Program-made: the position numbers and the translations under genes
The notes under the pieces: generated by a model
What the model was told of the DNA's origin: nothing
The model's input: only the letters and a program-made list of their open reading frames with translations
Database searches by the model: none
Shown here: piece after piece, positions 18,139 through 26,462 of the stretch
How the letters are laid out: each line of letters starts with the position of its first letter
Position numbering within the stretch: the first letter of the stretch is position 1
From: Pseudomonas sp. NKUCC02_KPG
GTDB lineage: Bacteria; Pseudomonadota; Gammaproteobacteria; Pseudomonadales; Pseudomonadaceae
Length of the DNA: 64,000 bases
Direction of reading: 5' to 3'
NCBI RefSeq assembly: GCF_019345465.1
Contig: NZ_JAHKRC010000003.1
Location: 293,177 to 357,176 of the forward strand

Positions 18139-19149
18139 TCAGCGGCCTTCCAGCAGCTCCCCGGCCTGATCCAGCAACGCCAGAGGGTCCTTGGCCTTGT
18201 GGATGTTCACGGACAGCAACTGACGGAAGCGACGAGCGCCCGGGAACCCCTGGCCCAGCCCCAAAATATGGCGCGTGATGTGATGCATCGACCCGCCAGC
18301 GGCGATATGTGCAGCGATATAGGGCCGTAGCAGCGCCAGGGCTTGCGCCCGTGAAATAACAGGGGCAGTGCTGCCGAACAGCTGTTGATCGACAGCCGCC
18401 AGAATATACGGATTGTGATACGCCTCACGGCCGAGCATCACGCCATCAAACACCTGCAAATGCTCCTGGCATTGCTCAAGCGTCTTGATCCCGCCATTGA
18501 GAATGATCTCCAGCTCCGGGAAATCTGTTTTCAACTGTGCGGCAACGTCATAACGCAGGGGAGGGATGTCGCGATTCTCTTTCGGCGACAGTCCTTCGAG
18601 AATGGCAATGCGCGCGTGCACGGTGAAGCTTGTGCAGCCGGCATCACGAACAGTGCCGACAAAATCGCACAGTTGCTCGTAGCTATCGCGCCCGTTGATG
18701 CCAATCCTGTGCTTGACCGTAACGGGGATGGACACTGCATCACGCATAGCCTTTACGCAGTCTGCCACCAGTGCAGGGTGCGCCATCAGGCAGGCGCCAA
18801 TCATATTGTTCTGAACCCGATCGCTCGGGCAGCCAACATTGAGATTCACCTCGTCATAACCTGCGTCCTGAGCCATGCGTGCGCAGGCGGCCAAGTCAGC
18901 TGGAACACTGCCGCCCAACTGCAAGGCCAGCGGATGCTCGGTTTCGTCATGACGCAAAAAGCGCTCGGCATCACCATTGAGCAGAGCACCCGTGGTGACC
19001 ATCTCGGTGTACAGCAACGCGTTTTTGGACAGCAGGCGCAGGAAAAATCGACAGTGGCGATCGGTCCAATCCATCATAGGGGCAACGCTAAATTTCCTGG
19101 ATGGTTCTAAGCGCTCTAGGACGGGGTTTGTAGCGGTGTTTTCGCTCAT
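18139..19149 (-). CDS. dusA: tRNA-dihydrouridine(20/20a) synthase DusA
   Basis: 336 residues. FMN-binding TIM barrel opening with SVAPMMDWTDRHCR, catalytic Cys107 in NLNVGCPSDRVQ, then VKHRIGI, ILNGGI and MLGREAYHNP. DusA reduces U20/U20a in the tRNA D-loop. The start ATG 19149 has only a weak ribosome site. The 5' end of dusA is a known attachment site for phages and islands, and an integrase stub lies directly upstream here. Confidence 0.95.
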   Translation of the reverse strand: MSENTATNPVLERLEPSRKFSVAPMMDWTDRHCRFFLRLLSKNALLYTEMVTTGALLNGDAERFLRHDETEHPLALQLGGSVPADLAACARMAQDAGYDEVNLNVGCPSDRVQNNMIGACLMAHPALVADCVKAMRDAVSIPVTVKHRIGINGRDSYEQLCDFVGTVRDAGCTSFTVHARIAILEGLSPKENRDIPPLRYDVAAQLKTDFPELEIILNGGIKTLEQCQEHLQVFDGVMLGREAYHNPYILAAVDQQLFGSTAPVISRAQALALLRPYIAAHIAAGGSMHHITRHILGLGQGFPGARRFRQLLSVNIHKAKDPLALLDQAGELLEGR

Positions 19150-19171
19150 ATTTTTTCGTTCACATTTGTTT

Positions 19172-19224
19172 CATTTGTAGCGCTTTTTAGCCGTTTCTTG
19201 CCATTTGTAGCACTGTAGTGCTAC
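19172..19224. repeat. Direct and inverted repeats between dusA and integrase stub
   Basis: CATTTGTAGC occurs at 19172-19181 and again at 19202-19211. The second copy runs into an inverted repeat GTAGCAC-TGTA-GTGCTAC (19207-19224). Their place, upstream of an integrase gene and next to its known target gene, suggests recombinase or excisionase binding sites, or an operator for the integrase gene. Confidence 0.5.
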
Positions 19225-19266
19225 GAAAATGCAACATCAAAATCCTTGTACTATCGAGGATTTGTC

Positions 19267-19482
19267 ATGGGAACGATTACAGTAAGAAAGGCTAAAAATG
19301 GAGAAAAGAGGTATACGGCGCAGATTAGGTTGCGGCGTAACGGAGTAATAGTTTATCAGGAATTCCAAACCTTCGGACGCAGACAACTAGCCAAAGCTTG
19401 GCTCAGCCGACGTGAGACCGGGCTGGCCGATGCCGAGGTCAAAAGCGTTTTTTTCAGGAGGGTGAGGCGCTCAGATCCCTGA
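19267..19482 (+). pseudogene. Truncated dusA-type tyrosine integrase (N-terminal domain only)
   Basis: 71 codons from ATG 19267 (MGTITVRKAKNGEKRYTAQI). This is the arm-type DNA-binding N-terminus of integrases that use dusA, including VYQEFQTFGRR and WLSRRE. The match to the family fades after about residue 60, and the catalytic domain (R...HxxR...Y) is missing, since such enzymes are normally 330-400 residues. It stands beside dusA and reads away from it, the orientation expected for an integrated element. Interpreted as the scar of a lost island. Confidence 0.7.
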
Positions 19483-19542
19483 TACAGCGGTACCCAAAAA
19501 AGGCCACTGATTAGCACAGTCATCGCAGGCAAGTACCCAGGG

Positions 19543-19854
19543 TTAGCGTGATAGAACGTCGCGGAAAACGTCTGGTCGTAACGCTGCAATGTGCAGCAGA
19601 GAGCGGGCGGCGCCTGATGGCGTGCGTCGACCTTGCTCCTACTCCTGTAGCGTGCGTACGGACACTCCCAGCAATTCTGCGAATCGTGGTTGGGAGAGCC
19701 CGGTTTTGATGCGCGCTTCGGCGGCTTCTGTGACTTCCACATGATGCACTTGGCCATGGCGCCCTGCTTTTACGTCGATGATCGACGCCAGCAGTTCTTC
19801 GCCAATATTACGTTTGGCGTCGTGCTCCATTAGTTCTTTTTCACTCAGGGGCAT
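19543..19854 (-). pseudogene. HTH antitoxin gene with in-frame amber codon
   Basis: From ATG 19854 (AGGAG eight bases upstream) the frame encodes 71 residues, with helix-turn-helix sequence TGLSQPRFAELLGVSVRTLQE, and then meets TAG at 19639-19641. In-frame reading continues for 31 more codons as EQGRRTPSGAARSLLHIAAL...LSR to TAA at 19543-19545. That continuation is exactly how HigA/RelB-type XRE antitoxins proceed, with tryptophan (TGG) expected where TAG stands. One G-to-A change therefore explains the stop. The N-terminal dimerisation and HTH part may still be made. It follows the toxin remnant by three bases. Confidence 0.75.
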
Positions 19855-19857
19855 GGT

Positions 19858-20046
19858 TCATCTCCTGGCAATCTTGCGCAGGATATGCGCTGGAATATTT
19901 TCAATGGCACCCTTGCCGTAAATCAACAGGGCGACCAACGCACCGCTTTTCAACTGAACGGTGTAGATGACGCGGACGGCACCGCTTTTGCCGCGTCCCT
20001 CCATGCTCCAGCGAACTTTACGACAACCGCCGGACCCTGGAGGCAC
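19858..20046 (-). pseudogene. 5'-truncated RelE/HigB-like toxin
   Basis: 62 codons from a GTG at 20046. The sequence PPGSGGCRKVRWSMEGRGKSG followed by VRVIYTVQ and LIYGKGAIENIPAHIL is the core and C-terminal half of RelE/HigB-type ribosome-dependent mRNases. About 40-50 N-terminal residues normal for the family are missing: the frame meets TAA eight codons upstream and no ribosome site is evident. Toxin-first order with an antitoxin three bases downstream is the HigBA arrangement. Probably inactive. Confidence 0.65.
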
Positions 20047-20316
20047 TGCGTCCTGGCTTAACGTGCCCGTTTATATCGGCCCATCAACAGCTTTCGTTCA
20101 ACAGCGGCTGCATTGCGCTACCTGTCGATATAATCAGCCAGATCGCTGAGATGGACCCCGAGTGCATCTTTCTGAGATGTGGTACCGAGCCGTCAATTGG
20201 TAGGTCTAACTCGTCGCTAAGCAGTTCATGTACTTGACGAGGTCTCACGTGTTATCCGGCCCAAACGAGCAATCACTGAAGTGGCAACTACCTCGTTAAA
20301 GCTTTCATGAATTGAG
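20047..20316. other. Intergenic remnant region
   Basis: 270 bases between the toxin remnant and a lipoprotein gene. A short minus-strand reading (20117-20151) gives LSDLADYIDR then a stop, faintly like a ParE-type toxin, but it is too short to call. No promoter or repeat recognised. Confidence 0.3.
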
Positions 20317-20898
20317 TTAAATTAAATTAAGGCTGATCGCTTCTTCAATTGAGCTTTGCGCCAGTTGCTGAATAATCTTGTCTGGCAGGTTATTGAAGGG
20401 GATTGCGACCACTAACAACAGTTGCACCCAGGTTCTTATGTATTCGGTTTTTTCAGTGCGGCCAATCACTTTGCCATTTGCGTTTCTATAGACCAGTTCA
20501 AGGGTGTAGCTCGTACCAAATGTCATGGGTACAACAAGCAATGTGGCTCCGCTAATAATCGCGCTGAGTTGGCTGCCGGATTCATGTGATCTCAATATCG
20601 CATTCACGAACAGATCAGCTCCTTGCGGTTGTGTGGTGACTTGCTTGAAGCGCCCGGATTTTGCAAATGTATCGACTATGATTCCTTTAATCTGGCCTGT
20701 TCCGCCACGCCGAGCATTCTGCTGCGTAATGAAGGCGCTGGTCGGCATATAAGATATATTCACCACAGGCTTGGTCTTGTTGTTACTGGCCGCTGGCGGC
20801 CAAGTTTTAACGGGGGGCAACTGATGTAGGGAATAGGAAACGCAGCCGCTAAGAAAAAGACAAAAACTCAAGGTGAGGCTATAAAATAGTCGTGTCAC
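20317..20898 (-). CDS. Putative outer-membrane lipoprotein, unknown function
   Basis: 193 residues from a GTG start with AAGGA seven bases upstream. A lipoprotein signal peptide ends in the lipobox LSGC (cysteine 19), with Val at +2. The mature part has TGQIKGIIVDTFAKSGRFKQV and NAILRSHESG, and a hydrophobic stretch near 128-145 and again near 165-180 (WVQLLLVVAIPF), so it may also insert in the membrane. I do not recognise the family. Base composition is AT-richer than its surroundings, consistent with the foreign 19.1-21.1 kb segment. Confidence 0.65.
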   Translation of the reverse strand: MTRLFYSLTLSFCLFLSGCVSYSLHQLPPVKTWPPAASNNKTKPVVNISYMPTSAFITQQNARRGGTGQIKGIIVDTFAKSGRFKQVTTQPQGADLFVNAILRSHESGSQLSAIISGATLLVVPMTFGTSYTLELVYRNANGKVIGRTEKTEYIRTWVQLLLVVAIPFNNLPDKIIQQLAQSSIEEAISLNLI

Positions 20899-21111
20899 AT
20901 CAAATCCTTAAATATGTGTGGGAGGATATTTTCTAGTGTTTCGCGTAGGCTAATGGTTTGCTTCTGGTGAACCTAATCGTATTTTAACCGGCGTGCATCT
21001 GATCAGTTGTAACATGTTTTTAAACGGTGCAAGTGAATTGGGCGTTAAGGGCGTACTTTATGCTGGTTGCCATAATAAAGTGTGTGTCGAATTGAATCCC
21101 GAGGACTAAAA

Positions 21112-21690
21112 GTGAAGTTGACACCTGAATGCCTGGTCACAATAGCGATGAGTAACCCGATTAATAAACACATTGCCTCACGCTTGCCTTCACTGGGGCT
21201 GAGTCAATGCATGCTGACAGCGGGCTGTTTGTTCCAGGCTGTATGGAGTCATCAGGCGGGTCTGCCTGCCGCATCGGGAGTGAAGGATTACGACATTTTT
21301 TACTTTGACGCGGACCTGTCCTGGGAAGCAGAGAACGAAGTCATCCTTGAAACCCGGCAACTGTTCAATGACTTGGGCGTCAAGATCGATATCAAGAATC
21401 AGGCCCGGGTCCATCTATGGTACGGCGAGCGGTTTGGCAGGGCTTGCCCTCGGCTTGGGTCTGCAAGGGATGGTGTCGATCGTTATCTTGTTGCAGGAAC
21501 CTGTATTGGTTTTGACCCTGAAACCGGCGAGGTGTATGTGCCTTATGGTCTGGATGATGTCGGACAAGGGCTGCTGCGTCCCAACCCCCAAAATCTCCAG
21601 CCGGATTTATTCGCGTACAAGGCTCGAAGTTACCAGGAGCGCTGGCCTTGGCTGAAGGTCCTGGTACCCGGCTCGCCGGGTTTGGGGTGA
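21112..21690 (+). CDS. Nucleotidyltransferase-like family protein
   Basis: 192 residues from GTG 21112, chosen because GAGGAC lies eight bases upstream; the frame is open from 21082. Features include LGLSQCMLTAGCLFQAVWS, the acidic pair KDYDIFYFD (metal-site-like D-x-D) and RVHLWYGERFG, then DRYLVAGTCIGF. This fits the small nucleotidyltransferase family once called DUF925. The substrate is unknown. It converges on cho with 13 bases between, and a GC hairpin (ACCCGGC-TC-GCCGGGT, 21666-21681) overlaps its 3' end. Confidence 0.7.
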   Translation: MKLTPECLVTIAMSNPINKHIASRLPSLGLSQCMLTAGCLFQAVWSHQAGLPAASGVKDYDIFYFDADLSWEAENEVILETRQLFNDLGVKIDIKNQARVHLWYGERFGRACPRLGSARDGVDRYLVAGTCIGFDPETGEVYVPYGLDDVGQGLLRPNPQNLQPDLFAYKARSYQERWPWLKVLVPGSPGLG

Positions 21691-21703
21691 CGACGATCCT
21701 GCG

Positions 21704-22543
21704 CTAAGAAAGCAAGATAATGGCCGTGCTTTCGAGCAGCACCGGTCGCACCAGGATCTTGTAGCAGTCGGCATCGAATGCTTGCCCCGTGAGTTTGGGG
21801 GCCCGTCTGGCATCAGCCTCGCAGGCGTAAGTCCCGATGTAACGCCAACTGTCCACGACGTGGTATTCCTCGGTCTGGCCATGCCGCTCGTGCAAAGCGA
21901 TAGCGCCGGGGAACGGCCAGTGATGCACTGCCCAGCGTTCTAGAGCACCCAGCAACCGTTCGGTATGCGCCTCATGGCTTTCTGCGCCTTTGCAGGCTCC
22001 GGCGCACTTGCCTATTTGAGCCCTGAAGCAGGGACGTCCTGTCGGTTTATCAATGCCCAGCAATGTATGGCAAAGGCGCTGTTCATCTGCAATCAGCATC
22101 AGCGCTTCGGTGGCCATGCGCCGGTTACGGAAAAGTCCGTACAACTGAGGTCCGTCGCACATCGTGGTGGTGTCGATGATCTCCAGTACCCCGTCGCGAA
22201 TGCGCAGTGAGCACAGGCGTTGCTGGCGACGAAGCCGCTTGTTCTTCAAGGGTTGCAGTTCTTTGATCAGTCGGGACTCAAGCAGCAGGGCGCCTATTTC
22301 CCCGGCAGTTTGCCGGTACTCGATTCGTTGCGCCTGGCGCAGCATTCTGGCTTCTTCGGGGGCGCGCAGGTGCGCAAGCAGTCGACTGCGAATATCGATG
22401 CTTTTGCCGATATAGAGCGGTATCGAGTCGTCTTCCGCGTAAAAGAAATACACCCCTGGTGCCCGGGGGGCCGCTTCGACCTGAGCGCGCAGGTGCGCTG
22501 GATATTCATAAACAAGGTCTGGACGAGCAGAGGGGGCGGGCAT
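21704..22543 (-). CDS. cho: Excinuclease Cho (UvrC homologue)
   Basis: 279 residues. A GIY-YIG nuclease domain at the N-terminus shows GVY (30-32) and YIG (44-46) with the downstream GALLLESRLIKELQPLKN motif. The rest carries a Cys-rich segment (RPCFRAQIGKCAGACKG) as in UvrC but lacks the UvrC C-terminal RNase H-like and HhH domains. Cho makes the 3' incision at lesions UvrC handles poorly. AAAGG lies eight bases before the ATG. I looked for a LexA box upstream and found none. Confidence 0.85.
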   Translation of the reverse strand: MPAPSARPDLVYEYPAHLRAQVEAAPRAPGVYFFYAEDDSIPLYIGKSIDIRSRLLAHLRAPEEARMLRQAQRIEYRQTAGEIGALLLESRLIKELQPLKNKRLRRQQRLCSLRIRDGVLEIIDTTTMCDGPQLYGLFRNRRMATEALMLIADEQRLCHTLLGIDKPTGRPCFRAQIGKCAGACKGAESHEAHTERLLGALERWAVHHWPFPGAIALHERHGQTEEYHVVDSWRYIGTYACEADARRAPKLTGQAFDADCYKILVRPVLLESTAIILLS

Positions 22544-22670
22544 ACCGGAAGCCTTTGTGGCGGATCAGTGTGGTGGTTAACCAGTCATCAGATCTTCTGA
22601 CACTTATCTTATTGGCGAGTTTCGATTGAATGCGCCTCTACGGAGGGTGCAAGGGTGGCGCTTATCGCTA

Positions 22671-23177
22671 TTACTCGGTGGCATCAAATGCATCGTCGTA
22701 TTTCACAACCCCCGAAGGTAGCTCACCTTTCAGGAGGATTGCCTGAAAGTACTCTGGATCAACCCCGGGAAGCTCAAGGCCGTGGCATGTCTTGAACCCG
22801 AAACGACTGTAATAGGCAGGATCCCCCAATACCACGCAGCCTGCACTGCCCATGCGTCGCAACTCAGTCAGTGCCGAGTTCATCAGCGCTGAACCAATAC
22901 CTTTCCCTTGCCGGTCAGGCGAAACACAGATCGGCCCTAGGCCGTACCATCCGGTGGCTCCCGAAGAGATCGTCACTGGAGAAACAGCAACATGCCCGAT
23001 GACTGAGCCGTGCTCTTCTGCCACCAGAGAAATGCTCAGCTGACCTGCGCGTCGCAACGCATTCACAATGTGGTGTTCTGTATGGCTTGAGTGTTTTTCG
23101 TTTAAAAAAGCAGCCGCTGTTAACTGTGCGATGGCCTCGATGTCTTCGGCCCGTTCATTGCGGACAGTCATGTTCAT
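22671..23177 (-). CDS. GNAT N-acetyltransferase
   Basis: 168 residues, soluble. The acetyl-CoA loop PDRQGKGIGSALM (about 90-102), a GLGPICV beta-4 strand and the YYSRFGF segment place it in the YhbS-like GNAT group. Ribosome site AAGGG seven bases before ATG 23177. Acceptor substrate unknown and not suggested by the neighbours. Confidence 0.85.
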   Translation of the reverse strand: MNMTVRNERAEDIEAIAQLTAAAFLNEKHSSHTEHHIVNALRRAGQLSISLVAEEHGSVIGHVAVSPVTISSGATGWYGLGPICVSPDRQGKGIGSALMNSALTELRRMGSAGCVVLGDPAYYSRFGFKTCHGLELPGVDPEYFQAILLKGELPSGVVKYDDAFDATE

Positions 23178-23417
23178 GTTGTTTTCCCTTTGGTCTTTTT
23201 AAGCTGTCAGGCATGCCTGCGTTGCCTGCGTCTGTCTGAACCCGGTCCCGACAACTATAACCGTCTATTGCTCAGGCACTATTTTTCGAGAGGGCAGACA
23301 CCGGGAAAGGGCGGACAGCACGACGGCCAAAACGCTCATTTGGCCCCGATTTTCACTAAGTAGCTGTTTTTGAATAAATTTATTTAAAAAGTGCTTCCCC
23401 AATCCAAAGAGTGTTGG
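23178..23417. other. Intergenic region before tRNA-Gln
   Basis: AT-rich, especially 23360-23390, with no supported gene. The interval ends in the candidate stable-RNA promoter listed next. Confidence 0.3.
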
Positions 23418-23431
23418 TATATTTGCGCCCG
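23418..23431 (+). promoter_or_regulatory. Candidate promoter for tRNA-Gln
   Basis: TATATT (-10-like, 23418-23423) is followed at once by a GC-rich discriminator TGCGCCCG, the signature of stringently controlled stable-RNA promoters. The -35 is weak. Transcription would begin about 100 bases before the mature tRNA. Confidence 0.4.
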
Positions 23432-23528
23432 TTCTTGCAGCGAACCCTTACAGGCTCGCAGCGAATGGAGACATTTGCAGGCTGCAAGCATCAGTAAAAG
23501 AGTGCCAGGCACTCATCGCTACAGATAC

Positions 23529-23603
23529 AGGGGCGTCGCCAAGCGGTAAGGCAGCAGGTTTTGATCCTGCCATGCGTTGGTTCAAATCCAGCCGCCCCTG
23601 CCA
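23529..23603 (+). tRNA. tRNA-Gln (anticodon TTG)
   Basis: Cloverleaf folds by eye: acceptor AGGGGCG (23529-23535) pairs with CGCCCCT (23593-23599); anticodon stem GCAGG/CCTGC (23554-23558 with 23566-23570) holds loop TTTTGAT with anticodon TTG at 23561-23563; T-arm GTTGG-TTCAAAT-CCAGC. The 3' CCA (23601-23603) is encoded. 75 bases in total. Confidence 0.96.
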
Positions 23604-23715
23604 TTTTCCAGAGTCCATCCGCCACGTGATGGATATCTTCAAGTTCAGCGTCAACGCCATCGGGCCTGACGCGCACTTATCAGCAAACAATCCATCTGCT
23701 TCAACGTCTTCTGCG

Positions 23716-23750
23716 TGCCATGCCGGCTCATGCAGCATGGCAACGTTTTT
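23716..23750 (+). terminator. Probable terminator downstream of tRNA-Gln
   Basis: Arms TGCCATGC (23716-23723) and GCATGGCA (23735-23742) are followed by ACGTTTTT on the plus strand. It ends seven bases before the amidase stop arriving from the right. Confidence 0.55.
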
Positions 23751-23756
23751 CCCGGA

Positions 23757-25169
23757 TCAGTCCTGGCCGTTTTTCGGCACCAGAGGGTGTGTGGCCGGGA
23801 AGTGTTGTTCATACGCCCGGCAGACCCGCAGCACCTGGTCATCCGCAAACCGCGCAGCCACCACTTGCAACCCCACTGGCAAGCCGTTTTCAGTAAGCCC
23901 GCAAGGGATTGAAGCCGCCGGTTGCTGAGTCAGGTTGAAGGGGTAGCTGAAGGGCGTCCAGTGCATCCACTCGGTATATGCCGAATCCGGTGGTACGTTA
24001 TGCCCGGCGGCAAACGCCGTGATGGGCAGCATCGGCGAGACCAGCACATCGTAGCGCTCATGGAACGCCGCCATCTGTGCCACCAGCGCCGCTCGTGCTT
24101 CAAGGGCTGCGCTGTACTCGCTCAAGGTGATGCGTTCGCCCAGTGCCGCAATGCGTTGCAGACCCGGGTCGAGCAGGTCGCGCCGGGCGCTGTCGAGTTG
24201 TCCGGCCAGACGTGCAGCCCCCGCAAACCACAGAGTGTTGAACGTATCCAGTGGATCGCTGAACCCCGGATCAACCTGCTCGACATGGGCTCCCAGTTCC
24301 ACCAGTCGTTCGACGGCCCGAGCCACAACCCTGGCGACCTGCGGATCGACCTTCACATGGCCGAAGTCCGGGCTGTAGGCGATGCGCAGCCCCTTGAGGC
24401 TGTCACCTTCAGGCAGCCACGGCAGGCTGCGCGGTGCGCCGATCAGGCCATCGCGAACATCCGGCCGGGCCACGGTTTGCAACATCAGCACGGCATCTTC
24501 CACCGTGCGGGTCATCGGTCCCAGGTGGGAGAGGATCGTCATCGAGCTGGCTGGCCACTGGGGCACATAACCAAAAGTGGGCTTGATGCCAAATGTGCCG
24601 GTAAAGGCGCAGGGGATGCGGATCGAACCGCCCGCGTCGCTGCCCTGGTGCAACACCCCCAGGTTGAGTGACGCGGCTGCGGCTGCACCGCCCGAAGAAC
24701 CGCCCGCCGTCAGGCGGGTATCCCACGGGTTGCGGGTGATGCCGTATAGCGGATTGTCGGTGACACCTTTCCAGCCGAATTCCGGTGTGGTGGTTTTGCC
24801 CAACAGCACGGCGCCAGCCTGGCGCATGAAGGCCGTGAACGGTGCATCCACCTCCCATGGTCCCTGGGGCGATGTGGTGCGCGAACCCTTGCGCGTGGGC
24901 ATGCCGCGGGTCAGGGTCAGGTCCTTGATCGATGCCGGCACACCATCCAGCGCGCCGCAGGGCTGGCCTTTCAACCAACGCTGCTCGGATTCCCTGGCAG
25001 CCTGCATCGCACCTTCGTGGTCCACGTGGCAGTAAGCGTTGACCGCCGGGTTGTAGCGCTCGATACGCAGCAAGGCATCTTCGGTGACGTCTACCGGCGA
25101 CAGGCTCTTGTCGCGAAAGCGGCTCAGCAGCTCAACCGCGTTCATTTGTCCGATATCAGGGGTGCTCAT
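23757..25169 (-). CDS. Amidase-signature family hydrolase
   Basis: 470 residues, cytoplasmic. The Ser-cisSer-Lys machinery is visible: K82 in ASIKDLT, the glycine/serine loop [13 protein letters not shown] (155-167) and nucleophile S182 in DAGGSIRIP. The family cleaves amide bonds in substrates from biuret-type compounds to aryl amides. It is the last gene of the operon led by the GntR regulator and overlaps the upstream M20 hydrolase by four bases (ATGA). The pairing suggests consecutive amide and carbamoyl hydrolysis of one imported compound. The substrate is unknown. Confidence 0.9.
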   Translation of the reverse strand: MSTPDIGQMNAVELLSRFRDKSLSPVDVTEDALLRIERYNPAVNAYCHVDHEGAMQAARESEQRWLKGQPCGALDGVPASIKDLTLTRGMPTRKGSRTTSPQGPWEVDAPFTAFMRQAGAVLLGKTTTPEFGWKGVTDNPLYGITRNPWDTRLTAGGSSGGAAAAASLNLGVLHQGSDAGGSIRIPCAFTGTFGIKPTFGYVPQWPASSMTILSHLGPMTRTVEDAVLMLQTVARPDVRDGLIGAPRSLPWLPEGDSLKGLRIAYSPDFGHVKVDPQVARVVARAVERLVELGAHVEQVDPGFSDPLDTFNTLWFAGAARLAGQLDSARRDLLDPGLQRIAALGERITLSEYSAALEARAALVAQMAAFHERYDVLVSPMLPITAFAAGHNVPPDSAYTEWMHWTPFSYPFNLTQQPAASIPCGLTENGLPVGLQVVAARFADDQVLRVCRAYEQHFPATHPLVPKNGQD

Positions 25170-26446
25170 GCTGTAACTCCTGCCTGCGCCGCATTGACCA
25201 TTGCCCGCAGCAACACGGCGCAGCCGTCAGCCAGATCCTGAGGCGCGGCATTTTCGATTTCGTTATGGCTGATGCCACCTTCGCAGGGTACGAAGATCAT
25301 CCCGGCGGGGCCCAGCTCAGCGATGAAAATCGCGTCGTGGCCTGCACCGCTGACAATGTCCATATGGCTCAGGCCCAGCTGTTGCGCACCCTGGCGCACG
25401 GCTTCGATGCACGCCGGGTTGAAGTCCAGCGGCGGGAAATCGGCAGTGGGCGTCAGCTCGAAACTCAACCCATGCTCGCTGCACGCAACTTCAATGGCCT
25501 CGCGCACCTCATCGACCATCGCTTGCAGCCGGTCGCTATGCAAATGCCGCAGGTCGATGGTCATGTGCACCTGGCCAGGAATCACATTGCGCGAGCCCGG
25601 GTGCAAGGTCAGGCAGCCGACAGTGCCGCAGGCGTGGGGCTGATGCTCATGGGCGATACGGTTGACGGCGCTGACCACATGGGCGGCGCCCACCAGCGCA
25701 TCCTTGCGCAAATGCATCGGCGTTGGGCCCGCATGGGCTTCGACGCCGGTCAGGGTCAGGTCAAACCACTTCTGCCCCAGGCATCCCATCACCACACCCA
25801 AGGTGATGTTGCGGTCTTCCAGTACGGGACCTTGCTCGATATGCGCCTCGAAATAGGCCCCCACCGGATGCCCGAGCACGGCTCGGCTGCCGGCGTAACC
25901 AATGCGCTGCAACTCTGCACCTACCGACAGGCCTTGCTCGTCCTCTTTGCTCAGGGTCTCGTCGAGGTCGAACTTACCGGCGAACACGCCGGAACCCATC
26001 ATGCACGGCGGGAAGCGCGAGCCTTCTTCGTTGGTCCACACCACCACTTCAATGGGGGCCTCGGTGCTGAGCTTCAGGTCATTGAGGGTACGAATCACCT
26101 CAAGCCCGGCCATGACGCCGTAACATCCGTCGAACTTGCCGCCCGTGGGCTGGGTGTCGATATGGCTGCCGGTCATCACCGGCGGCAGGTGCGGCTGGCG
26201 ACCGGCGCGACGGGCAAAAATATTGCCGATCCCATCGACTGTGACAGTGCAGCCGGCTTCTTCGCACCAGCGTACAAACAGGTCACGGGCCTGGCGGTCG
26301 AGGTCGGTCAGGGCCAGGCGGCAGACACCGCCCTTGGCCGTGGCACCGAGTTGCGCCAGGTCCATCAGCGATTGCCACAAGCGATCGCGATTGATCAATG
26401 GCGCGTTGCTGTTGAAAAGGTCGGATAACAGGATTGGACTGTTCAT
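25166..26446 (-). CDS. Zn-dependent M20 amidohydrolase (N-carbamoyl amino acid / allantoate type)
   Basis: 426 residues from ATG 26446; a GTG two codons earlier is possible, as GGGAG serves either. Metal ligands in family positions: H95 (GSHIDTQ), D106 (KFDG), E140/E141 (TNEEGSRF), the HIEQGP histidine and the C-terminal GGISHNE histidine. The dimerisation part carries GVEAHAGPTPM. The group includes N-carbamoyl-L-amino acid hydrolases, beta-ureidopropionases and allantoate amidohydrolases. No hydantoinase gene is adjacent, so the pathway starts from an already open or different amide. Four-base overlap with the amidase gene. Confidence 0.88.
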   Translation of the reverse strand: MNSPILLSDLFNSNAPLINRDRLWQSLMDLAQLGATAKGGVCRLALTDLDRQARDLFVRWCEEAGCTVTVDGIGNIFARRAGRQPHLPPVMTGSHIDTQPTGGKFDGCYGVMAGLEVIRTLNDLKLSTEAPIEVVVWTNEEGSRFPPCMMGSGVFAGKFDLDETLSKEDEQGLSVGAELQRIGYAGSRAVLGHPVGAYFEAHIEQGPVLEDRNITLGVVMGCLGQKWFDLTLTGVEAHAGPTPMHLRKDALVGAAHVVSAVNRIAHEHQPHACGTVGCLTLHPGSRNVIPGQVHMTIDLRHLHSDRLQAMVDEVREAIEVACSEHGLSFELTPTADFPPLDFNPACIEAVRQGAQQLGLSHMDIVSGAGHDAIFIAELGPAGMIFVPCEGGISHNEIENAAPQDLADGCAVLLRAMVNAAQAGVTA

Positions 26447-26462
26447 GGACACGAATCTCCCT

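Noticed and set aside
20110..20160. ParE-like toxin fragment (SDLADYID)
   Set aside because: Only about 10 residues look right, and no antitoxin or continuation supports it.
22544..22660. LexA box upstream of cho
   Set aside because: cho is SOS-controlled in E. coli, but no CTG-N10-CAG site of good match was found here.
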